From JBLNBU01 sp050260215 (GTDB lineage Bacteria > Pseudomonadota > Alphaproteobacteria > Rhodospirillales > Magnetospirillaceae): a stretch of 6,085 nucleotides of DNA. This document shows, in pieces, positions 1 through 5,632 of this stretch. The notes under the pieces were generated by a model. The model saw only the letters and a list, made by a program, of their open reading frames with translations, ran no database searches and was not told where the DNA came from. The stretch lies in NCBI GenBank assembly GCA_050260215.1, contig JBLNBU010000052.1, forward strand, positions 1-6,085, in the 5' to 3' direction. A program made the translations under genes and the position numbers. Numbering within the stretch: position 1 is the stretch's first letter; each line of letters starts with the position of its first letter.

Positions 1-1
1 C

Positions 2-151
2 TACAACCATGTGCGGCCGCATTCCGGCCTCGGCGGCGCCACGCCCGCCGAAGCCGCAAGCCACGCCGCAAGGCAAGCAGGCCCGGGGCATGCCCCGGGC
101 CTGCTTGCCATCACCGCCCGCTTCGGGCATCAAAACCAGACGAGGCTCTAA
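2..151 (+). CDS. IS3-family transposase (OrfB), C-terminal 49 residues, partial
   Basis: The frame begins YNHVRPHSGLGGATPAEAA, which matches the conserved end of the rve integrase core in IS3-family OrfB proteins (pattern YNxxRPHSxLGxxTPAE). It runs on through a GHAPGLLA segment and ends ...GHQNQTRL with TAA at 149-151. The catalytic DDE residues lie upstream of the window, so integrity of the enzyme cannot be judged. The protein would cut and join the IS ends during transposition. The overlapping + strand frame starting at ATG 9 is longer but runs antisense through phoU and has no recognisable content, so I chose frame 2. The tail passes through a perfect palindrome at 72-109. Confidence 0.75.
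   Translation, partial: YNHVRPHSGLGGATPAEAASHAARQAGPGHAPGLLAITARFGHQNQTRL
72..109. repeat. Perfect 38-bp palindrome inside the transposase gene end
   Basis: The sequence reads GGCAAGCAGGCCCGGGG-CATG-CCCC and on to GGCCTGCTTGCC. It is identical to its own reverse complement over 38 bp (19-bp arms, centre GCATGC). As RNA it would form a very stable GC-rich hairpin from either strand. There is no run of T after it on either side, so it is not a canonical intrinsic terminator, although a hairpin of this strength could still hinder readthrough. It lies in frame within the last third of the visible transposase tail, encoding roughly KQAGPGHAPGLLA-like residues, so it is coding as well as palindromic. 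Confidence 0.85.
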
Positions 152-160
152 TCATAGCCG

Positions 161-183
161 GAAGGAACTCGGGGAGCAGGTCA
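161..183. repeat. Putative right terminal inverted repeat of the IS
   Basis: The segment GAAGGAACTCGGGGAGCAGG followed by TCA ends in the TCA expected at the 3' end of IS3-family elements and sits just outside the transposase stop. Its partner repeat is outside the window, so this is assigned by position and resemblance only. The bases after it (CCT or CCTG) are candidates for the target duplication. Confidence 0.5.
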
Positions 184-188
184 CCTGG

Positions 189-893
189 TCAGGTCGCGAT
201 GGACGTATCCGCCTTCGGGCGGGCTTCATACAAGGGAATGCCGCGGCACAGGTAATGGATCATCTCAGCGATATTGGTGGCGTGGTCGCCGCAGCGTTCC
301 AGGTTCTTGGCGACGAACAGCAGGTGAGTGGACGCCGAGATCAGGCGCGGATCCTCCATCATGTAGGTGAGGATGGAGCGGAACAGGGCCGAGTACAACT
401 CGTCGATGTCGGTATCGGTCCTCCAGATTTCGGCAGCTGCGTCCGCATCGCACGTGGCATAAGCCGCTGTCACTTGGGCTATGCGGTCGGCGACGATTTC
501 GCCCAGGCGGACGGCATTGCGCAGGGCTGGCAATGGCAATGCCTGGTGCATCCACATGCCGCGCTTGGCGATGTTTGCGGCAAGGTCGGCGACGCGTTCG
601 AATTCGGCTGAAATCTTGAAGGCGGTCACCAGGGTCCGCAGGTCGTCGGCCATGGGCTGGCGCAAGGCGAGGCAGCGCACGGATATGGCATTGATTTCGC
701 TCTCGAACGTGTCGGTGTCGCGGTCGGCGGCTATGACCTTTGCGGCACCCTCGGCATCGTGGGCGGCCATTGCCTGCAGGCTTTCGCGCAGTTGCCGTTC
801 CGCCTGCTCTCCCATCTTGCCAACGGTCTTGCGCAAGTGATCGAGCTCCTCGTCGAAGCTCCTGACGGTATGGCTTTCGCCAATGGTGATCAT
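189..893 (-). CDS. phoU: PhoU phosphate-signalling regulator
   Basis: A 234-residue cytoplasmic, all-helical protein of normal PhoU length. PhoU links the PstSCAB phosphate transporter to the PhoR sensor kinase and keeps the Pho regulon off when phosphate is plentiful; it is also tied to persistence and polyphosphate control. Two three-helix PhoU domains are visible. Each carries the family's metal-binding E-R-x-x-D signature: EFERVADLAANI at residues 97-108 (E99, R100, D103) and NLERCGDHATNI at 198-209 (E199, R200, D203). The ATG at 893 is preceded by GGGGGAA with a 7-nt spacer, which fixes the start. Usually phoU follows pstB, but here the upstream neighbour is a small Cys-rich ORF 23 bp away. 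An IS end lies immediately downstream, so any original link to a following gene such as phoB may be broken. The C-terminus (...KADTSIAT) looks normal. Confidence 0.93.
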   Translation of the reverse strand: MITIGESHTVRSFDEELDHLRKTVGKMGEQAERQLRESLQAMAAHDAEGAAKVIAADRDTDTFESEINAISVRCLALRQPMADDLRTLVTAFKISAEFERVADLAANIAKRGMWMHQALPLPALRNAVRLGEIVADRIAQVTAAYATCDADAAAEIWRTDTDIDELYSALFRSILTYMMEDPRLISASTHLLFVAKNLERCGDHATNIAEMIHYLCRGIPLYEARPKADTSIAT

Positions 894-916
894 GACCCCA
901 TTCCCCCGCTAATCTG

Positions 917-1117
917 TCAGCGCGACGATGTATCCATGCGGCTGCTCAGTCCTGCATCGATCAGGCACTGTTCGGCGTGGACGTAATGATCGAGCCGTTC
1001 GCACAACAGCGGTTGGCGACGGTGTTCCTGCAGCCGTACCAGGACCCGCTCCATCATGCGGATTTCGGAAGGGACGCGGCAGCGGCTCGAGTCGGCGCAG
1101 TGCGAGCACGGACGCAT
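917..1117 (-). CDS. Small cysteine-rich hypothetical protein (66 aa)
   Basis: Function not recognised. The start at ATG 1117 is chosen because GGAG lies upstream with a 6-nt spacer. A GTG at 1147 in the same frame would add ten residues but lacks a clear ribosome site. The protein begins MRPCSHCADSSRC and has five cysteines (C4, C7, C13, C39, C51). The first three form a C-x2-C-x5-C cluster that could bind a metal or an iron-sulfur centre; this is inference. The remainder is charged and probably helical, with no membrane segment. About three quarters of codons end in G or C (my count, 50 of 66), consistent with real coding in this genome. It ends 23 bp before phoU on the same strand, so the two may be co-transcribed. 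A competing frame at 909-1226 on the same strand looks like a shadow. Confidence 0.55.
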   Translation of the reverse strand: MRPCSHCADSSRCRVPSEIRMMERVLVRLQEHRRQPLLCERLDHYVHAEQCLIDAGLSSRMDTSSR

Positions 1118-1285
1118 GGCAATCTCCGGCGTAGGCGTTTCGACCACGGGCGCACTCTAATGGGTCGGGATCCAGAGAGATGCGAAAGTTCGGTGACTCG
1201 GTCGAAATACAACCAAACTGTAACAATCGCCGGCTGGGAGCCGCGCTAAGGTTATGGCATCTATTTTTTCTCCCTGCCCGATGCC
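1118..1285. promoter_or_regulatory. Divergent intergenic region, presumed promoters both ways
   Basis: About 170 bp between the leftward small ORF/phoU pair and the rightward GNAT-nitrilase gene. It is more AT-rich than its surroundings (for example the stretch near 1203-1227 and a six-T run at 1264-1269), as expected for promoters. I find no convincing -35/-10 pair on either strand. A small hairpin CGGCT-GGG-AGCCG sits at 1231-1243, but about 20 nt separate it from the T run, so it is a poor terminator. No full Pho box (two CTGTCAT repeats 11 bp apart) is present; a lone CTGTAAC occurs at 1218-1224. If the GTG at 1147 starts the small ORF, the region begins at 1148. Confidence 0.4.
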
Positions 1286-2923
1286 ATGACCAAGCCCCAG
1301 AAGAAGACCAAGCGGCAGCCGGTTCCGCCGGCCAAGCCCCGGTCGCACAAGCACCTGCGCAAGCGCGCCCACAAGCTGGTGATGCGCGTCCTTCACCTTG
1401 ACGACTATCCCGACGTCAAGGAGATCATGGACCGGGTCTACCCGGACCTGGGCGGCGCCTGGACCGCCGAGCAGTTCGCCTCGCAGCTTGCCCATTTTCC
1501 CGAGGGGCAGATCTGCATCGAGGACCAGGGCCGGGTGGTTGCGGGCGCCTTGGCATTGATCGTCAAGTATGCGGAATGGGGTGACAAGCACACCTACGCC
1601 GCCATCACCGACAATGGCTTCTTCGGCACGCACACGCCCGACGGCGATACCCTCTATGGGGCCGACCTGTTCGTGCATCCGGATTACCGCGACCTGCGCC
1701 TGGGCCGGCGCCTGTACGACGCGCGCAAGGAGCTGTGCGAGCGGTTGAACCTGCGGGCTATCGTGGCCGGCGGGCGCATCCCCGGTTATCGCCACCATGC
1801 CGGGGCGATGACACCCAGGCGTTATATCGAGCTGGTGAAGAACCGTGAGTTGCACGACCCGGTCTTGAGCTTCCAGTTGGCCAACGACTTCCACGTGCGC
1901 AAGGTGATCGCGGGCTATGAGCCCTTGGATAAGGATACTCGCGGCTATGCCACCCTTCTCGAGTGGATCAACATCTACTACGAGGAGAAGCGCGCCCCGG
2001 CCCAGTTCGGCCAGCCCAAGGAAGTCGTGCGCGTGGGCGCCGTGCAGTGGCAGATGCGGCCGGTGTCGTCGTTCGAGGAACTGATGCGCCAGCTAGAATT
2101 CTTCGTTGACGCGGTGGCCGGCTACAAGGCGGATTTCGTGTTGCTGCCCGAGTTCTTCGGAGCACCGCTGATGGCTCATGCCCGCCAGGGCAGCGATCCA
2201 GCCCAGGCAGTCCGCCTGCTGGCCGAATACGGCCCGCAGATCCGTGAGGAATTGCAGCGCCTGGCGGTCTCCTACAACGTCAACATCATCGCCGGCAGCA
2301 TGCCCGAGTACCGTGACCAGGCGTTGCGCAACGCCTCATACCTGCTGCGCCGCGACGGGACGATGGCGGCACAATACAAGCTGCACGTCACTCCCGACGA
2401 GAAGGCCTATTGGGGCATGCGCGGCGGCGACTCCCTGGTGGCCTTCGATACCGATGCCGGTCGCATCGGCATCCTGGTCTGTTACGACGTGGAATTTCCT
2501 GAACTGCCGCGCCTGCTGGCCGACCAGGGCACATCGATCCTGTTCGTCCCCTACTGGACCGACACCCGCAACGCCTATCTGCGGGTGCGCCATTGCGCCC
2601 AGGCCCGCGCCATCGAGAACGAGTGCTACGTCGTCATTACCGGTAGCGTGGGCAACCTGCCCAATGTCGAGAACATGGACATCCAATATTCCCAGGCCGC
2701 GATCTTCACGCCGTCGGATTTTTCGTTTCCCCATGACGGTATTGCCGCCGAGGCGACCCCCAACACCGAGACGGTGTTGGTCGCCGATCTTGATCTCAGC
2801 CTACTCAAGGAACTGCACACCCACGGCAGCGTGCGTAACCTGGCGGACCGACGGCTGGACCTCTACAACCTGGGCATCCGGGGAGGCGAGGCTCAGCGCA
2901 GTGCCGGCAGGCCGCCAAAATAG
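1286..2923 (+). CDS. Bifunctional GNAT acetyltransferase / class 12 nitrilase-superfamily amidohydrolase
   Basis: A 545-residue two-domain protein of the B. subtilis YhcX type, in the nitrilase branch fused to a RimI-like GNAT domain. Residues 1-30 are a lysine/arginine-rich tail. The GNAT domain spans about 31-230; its acetyl-CoA loop region is ADLFVHPDYRDLRLGRRLYDA (126-146). Family blocks FPEGQ (71-75), AGGRIPGY (161-168) and DPVLSFQL (191-198) follow. The carbon-nitrogen hydrolase domain spans about 246-525 with an intact Glu-Lys-Cys triad: E289 in LLPEFFG, K365 in QYKLHVTP, C399 in ILVCYDVEFPEL. NMDIQYSQ (463-470) is another family block. The substrate is unknown; family chemistry predicts hydrolysis of an amide or related C-N bond, and acyl transfer from CoA by the first domain. 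No signal peptide is seen. ATG 1286 is the first start after an in-frame stop at 1247 but has no obvious Shine-Dalgarno. The 3' end overlaps the convergent phoX-like gene by 31 bp. Confidence 0.93.
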   Translation: MTKPQKKTKRQPVPPAKPRSHKHLRKRAHKLVMRVLHLDDYPDVKEIMDRVYPDLGGAWTAEQFASQLAHFPEGQICIEDQGRVVAGALALIVKYAEWGDKHTYAAITDNGFFGTHTPDGDTLYGADLFVHPDYRDLRLGRRLYDARKELCERLNLRAIVAGGRIPGYRHHAGAMTPRRYIELVKNRELHDPVLSFQLANDFHVRKVIAGYEPLDKDTRGYATLLEWINIYYEEKRAPAQFGQPKEVVRVGAVQWQMRPVSSFEELMRQLEFFVDAVAGYKADFVLLPEFFGAPLMAHARQGSDPAQAVRLLAEYGPQIREELQRLAVSYNVNIIAGSMPEYRDQALRNASYLLRRDGTMAAQYKLHVTPDEKAYWGMRGGDSLVAFDTDAGRIGILVCYDVEFPELPRLLADQGTSILFVPYWTDTRNAYLRVRHCAQARAIENECYVVITGSVGNLPNVENMDIQYSQAAIFTPSDFSFPHDGIAAEATPNTETVLVADLDLSLLKELHTHGSVRNLADRRLDLYNLGIRGGEAQRSAGRPPK

Positions 2924-4782
2924 CCGACCACGCCGCGCTGGTCGACGCGCCTGCGCATCTCATCCTTGATCTCGGCCGGATACTTCTCCAGGTCCTCGGC
3001 GGCGCCCGGATGCTGGACGTTGGACAGCACATAGGCATGACCACCCAGGGTCTCGACCACGGCCAGGCCGGTCCACTCGGCCCCGATGGGGGCCCAGGCC
3101 AGGCGGGTCAGCTTGCCGGTGTCGACATTGTAGGCCCAGAGGTAGTTGTTGAGGTGGTTGCCCGAATCCTCGCCGATGAACAGGGTGCGCATGGCAGGGG
3201 AAAATTTGAGGTTGTCGGGATTGGCGACCTTGTCGGTGTCGCATTTGTCGAAGTGCCCGCCCTGGCCTTCGGGCCTTTTCGCCCCCCCGACAAGCGCGGT
3301 CATGTCGGCGGCCACCCAGTCGCTGGGAATGGGGTTGCCGGCGGTATCGTATTGGCCTGGGCGCAGGTTGCTGCGGTAGACGATCCCGCAGGCCAGGTCC
3401 ATCTCGTCCCCGGTCAGGCGGATGTGGTCGCGCGGGCGTTCGCCGTTGCGGCCGTCGAGCATCGCCCCTTCCACGTAGGACATGGCGGTGAACAGGTGGC
3501 GACCGACCGGGTCGTGGGTCTGGCCTTCCATCTTGGTGAATTCGGTGGTGGCGCCCATCAGGGCGGCGATGCGCCGGGTCTCGAGAAAGGCAGCCGCCTT
3601 TTCCATGCCGGGACGGATCCGCAGGTATTCCAGCTTCGGCTTGGCGCCCGTGCCGGGGTAAACATAGACCGGTGCAAAGCCCGCGGCCGGCTTGTCGGCG
3701 GCGTCGAAGATGTCCGAGAACCCGATGCCGCGGTCGACAAGCGCCTTGATCTCGGCGTCGGTGGCGTGGCCCAGCGCAATCCAGGCTAGCCTGGCAGAAC
3801 CGCCGTTGGAGCCGTCCTTCTGTTCCCAGCGGGCGGCGTACAGCGCGCCGGACGACAGATCGCCCACCCGGTCGGCCACGAACATGAACAGACCGACATC
3901 GCGGCCATCGTCGCCGATATAGGCGGTGCGGCCGTCCTCCTGGATGTCCGCCAGTTCGAAGGCCAAGCGGCCGGTGGCATAGTGCTTGTTCGGCACCGGC
4001 TTGTCCCCCTTCATGGACACCTCGACAAGATGGCCGTAGCGGTAGGGCTTGGCGCCGCCCGCGGCGGCGGTGCGGCCCTGCGTGCCGAGATATAGGTTCA
4101 TCGCCTCGAGCGGCTGAGCTTCGAAGGTGCGGGCATCGGGCTCGTACTCCTCGCCACCCAGGTGGGTGTTCCACGGGGTCAGCGTGCCGGCGCACGGTAT
4201 CCACAGCCCTTCGATGGGAGCCATGTCGATATTGGCGGCCGACAGTACCGACAGCCGGCCGGTCTTCGGATCTTGCCTGAGCCGGGTCGCGGCCATGGTC
4301 ATCGGCAACCGGGCGTACATGTTGACCGGACCCTTGGCGGGATCAAGGTTCGGCGCCTCGGTCTGGTACTCGAAATGGGTGATCAGCACCGGCCCGGCCT
4401 TGGTTGCCAGCAGCGAGTTGGCATCCGGCGAGGCCGCCACGAACGGCCCCTTGGCCCCATTGCCCTTGTCGCCGGGGGTGGTTGCCGTGATGGGCTTGCC
4501 CCGGCGGTCGACCACCAGTCCCACCGCGCGGTCACCCGAGCGCATCAATACCTCGTAGGACAGCGGGAAGATGCGTGTGGTGCCGTCGGCATAGGTCACC
4601 ACCGCCGACGATCGGGTGCCCGGGACCGTCATCTCTTCGGGCGAGATGGGCGCCGGGGTGGCGGTAAAATCGACCGAGCGAATGGGCGGATCGGCGGCCC
4701 AGGCGGCACAGGGCAGGGCGAGTAGGATGAACGGGGCGGCGAACTTCATGGAGGTTCCAAAGGCAGCAAATCGGCTGTCCAT
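2893..4782 (-). CDS. phoX: PhoX/DUF839-family putative alkaline phosphatase, secreted
   Basis: A 629-residue protein of the PhoX (DUF839) beta-propeller family; known members are calcium- and iron-dependent periplasmic phosphatases that release phosphate from organic esters. With start ATG 4782, preceded by GGGGAA, the signal peptide runs to about residue 29 (hydrophobic core FAAPFILLALP, likely cut AAWA|AD). There is no twin arginine, so Sec export is likely, unlike classical Tat-exported PhoX. ATG 4749, just before the core, is an alternative start; a TTG at 4812 is less likely. Family landmarks are IPCAGTLTPWNTHLGGEEYE (195-214, with the Cys197 expected as an iron ligand), GRLAFELADI (271-280, Glu276), TKMEGQTHDP (416-425, Glu419) and NLKFSP...GEDSGNH (524-543). 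Ligand roles are by analogy. Distance from classical PhoX is considerable, so activity on phosphate esters is not assured. It lies 49 bp after the DUF155 gene; no Pho box is seen. Confidence 0.82.
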   Translation of the reverse strand: MDSRFAAFGTSMKFAAPFILLALPCAAWAADPPIRSVDFTATPAPISPEEMTVPGTRSSAVVTYADGTTRIFPLSYEVLMRSGDRAVGLVVDRRGKPITATTPGDKGNGAKGPFVAASPDANSLLATKAGPVLITHFEYQTEAPNLDPAKGPVNMYARLPMTMAATRLRQDPKTGRLSVLSAANIDMAPIEGLWIPCAGTLTPWNTHLGGEEYEPDARTFEAQPLEAMNLYLGTQGRTAAAGGAKPYRYGHLVEVSMKGDKPVPNKHYATGRLAFELADIQEDGRTAYIGDDGRDVGLFMFVADRVGDLSSGALYAARWEQKDGSNGGSARLAWIALGHATDAEIKALVDRGIGFSDIFDAADKPAAGFAPVYVYPGTGAKPKLEYLRIRPGMEKAAAFLETRRIAALMGATTEFTKMEGQTHDPVGRHLFTAMSYVEGAMLDGRNGERPRDHIRLTGDEMDLACGIVYRSNLRPGQYDTAGNPIPSDWVAADMTALVGGAKRPEGQGGHFDKCDTDKVANPDNLKFSPAMRTLFIGEDSGNHLNNYLWAYNVDTGKLTRLAWAPIGAEWTGLAVVETLGGHAYVLSNVQHPGAAEDLEKYPAEIKDEMRRRVDQRGVVGYFGGLPALR

Positions 4783-4786
4783 ATGG

Positions 4787-4792
4787 TTCCCC
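4787..4792 (-). promoter_or_regulatory. Ribosome binding site deciding the phoX start
   Basis: GGGGAA on the minus strand, 4 nt before ATG 4782. It supports this start over ATG 4749, whose upstream GGA is weaker, and over TTG 4812, which has no such site. Confidence 0.55.
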
Positions 4793-4824
4793 AAGTCCAC
4801 TCGTGGGCTCAAATTACAAGTTGG

Positions 4825-4834
4825 TGACGCGTCA
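4825..4834. repeat. Short palindrome TGACGCGTCA at the DUF155 stop
   Basis: A 10-bp perfect palindrome that includes the TGA stop codon of the DUF155 gene and lies about 45 bp upstream of the phoX start. It could be an operator-like site or chance; nothing else in the sequence supports a regulator. Confidence 0.25.
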
Positions 4835-5632
4835 GCGGAAAACCTTGTCGTACAGGCCCAGCGCCAGTTCGAATACGATCAGCAGCACGATGTACCATTC
4901 CAGCCGCAGCGAACGACCCGTGTGGACGAGGTCGAGCAGGGTCTGTGCGGTGTCGCCGATCACTTCGAGCTTGCGGTCGAGCGCCCGCGAGCGTTCACGT
5001 ACCTCGTACTCCCGCTCCAGCCGCCCGAACAAGCCCTCCAGTTCGGGCTGGTTCCACAGCACCTCGGGCTTTTCCAGCATCTCGGCGCGGCCGACCATGC
5101 GGTGCTGGGTGATCAGCACCTCGCCGATCTGCGAAAGCAGGGTGCGGGCCTTGAAGTCGTGTCGTCCGCCGTCCTTGAGCCGCGCCGCCAGTGGCTCGAT
5201 GCGGTCGAACACCGCGGCGACCCGCACTTCGTAGTGCTCCAACACCAGCTCCTTGGCCAGCACGTCGGCCACCACCTGCAGGCGGTCTGGGGTCAGCTGA
5301 CGCAGGATGATCGAGCCGTCGGGGTCCACATGTTCGTCTGCGCCGGGGACGATGTCGATGTGTTCCTCGCCACGGCGCGGCGGGTCCATCGGCTCGGCGA
5401 CCAGGCGCTCGAGGTCGGCGAGGAAGTGGGCCTCTTCCTCGGCAGAGATGTCGAACAGTACGACTACGCCGTAGCGGAACAGCACCGCAAACCCCTTGCG
5501 GCCGGCGCGCACGGTCAGCGGGGTGGTGGCGAGCGCCTGGCGTTGTTCGAAGCCGCGGGTGTCCAGCCGTTCGCCCAGTAGAAAGGCGCGGACCAGCAGC
5601 GAACGCCGGCCATCCAGGTCGGGGGCGGTCAT
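4832..5632 (-). CDS. RMD1/YagE family protein (DUF155) with C-terminal membrane helix
   Basis: A 266-residue protein resembling the DUF155 family (COG1723), which includes yeast Rmd1 and human RMND1. The eukaryotic proteins are linked to meiotic nuclear division and mitochondrial translation; the bacterial role is not established. Family signs include the block FRYGVVVLFDISAEEEAHFL (about residues 52-71), a central helical region with LVLEHYEVRVAAVFDRIEPL, and a terminal hydrophobic helix WYIVLLIVFELALGLY (about 246-261) followed by the basic end DKVFR. That gives a tail-anchored inner-membrane topology with the bulk in the cytoplasm. A charged helical stretch before the anchor (LEREYEVRERSRALDRKLEV) may be coiled coil. 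ATG 5632 overlaps the stop of the ureohydrolase gene (ATGA) and has GGGGAG 6 nt upstream, so translational coupling is likely. An upstream in-frame start at 5725 would lie wholly inside the previous gene and adds an Arg-rich stretch unlike the family. Confidence 0.85.
   Translation of the reverse strand: MTAPDLDGRRSLLVRAFLLGERLDTRGFEQRQALATTPLTVRAGRKGFAVLFRYGVVVLFDISAEEEAHFLADLERLVAEPMDPPRRGEEHIDIVPGADEHVDPDGSIILRQLTPDRLQVVADVLAKELVLEHYEVRVAAVFDRIEPLAARLKDGGRHDFKARTLLSQIGEVLITQHRMVGRAEMLEKPEVLWNQPELEGLFGRLEREYEVRERSRALDRKLEVIGDTAQTLLDLVHTGRSLRLEWYIVLLIVFELALGLYDKVFR

Larger units (their letters stand above)
1..183 (+). mobile_element. IS3-family insertion sequence, right end only
   Basis: Right-hand end of an insertion sequence whose left part lies outside the window. 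Two observations support it. The + strand frame from position 2 encodes the typical C-terminal end of an IS3-type DDE transposase. About 32 bp after its stop codon the sequence reads GGGGAGCAGGTCA, which fits an IS3-family terminal repeat (5'-TGACCTGCTCCCC on the opposite strand; the family's ends begin TGA and finish TCA). I place the boundary at 183. The left inverted repeat and the target duplication cannot be seen, so the exact edge and subgroup are inferred. The element is oriented opposite to phoU and ends 5 bp from the phoU stop codon. Confidence 0.7.

Noticed and set aside
9..611. A 200-residue + strand frame from ATG 9
   Set aside because: It runs antisense through most of phoU and has no recognisable domain. 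The first part is better explained by the transposase frame starting at position 2.
914..931. Possible Pho box beginning CTGTCAG upstream of phoU
   Set aside because: The second half after a 4-bp spacer (ACGATGT) matches CTGTCAT at only two of seven positions, and the site overlaps the small ORF stop codon.
909..1226. A 105-residue minus-strand frame overlapping the small Cys-rich ORF
   Set aside because: Pro/Arg-rich composition of an out-of-frame reading. The 917-1117 frame has the better ribosome site and codon pattern.
1231..1269. Possible terminator or attenuator: hairpin CGGCT-GGG-AGCCG and a later T run
   Set aside because: The T run begins about 20 nt after a stem of only five pairs, too far and too weak for an intrinsic terminator.
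3010..3789. A 259-residue + strand frame antisense to the phoX-like gene
   Set aside because: Gly/Val/Asp-rich shadow of a GC-rich gene, without domain signatures or a convincing ribosome site.
2960..4204. A 414-residue minus-strand frame inside the phoX-like gene
   Set aside because: Arg/Pro/His-rich composition typical of an out-of-frame reading of a GC-rich gene. The frame with signal peptide and DUF839 motifs is the real one.
4616..5581. A 321-residue + strand frame opposite DUF155 and the phoX start
   Set aside because: Long antisense frames are expected in GC-rich genes. It covers a well-supported family member on the other strand and has no recognisable motif.
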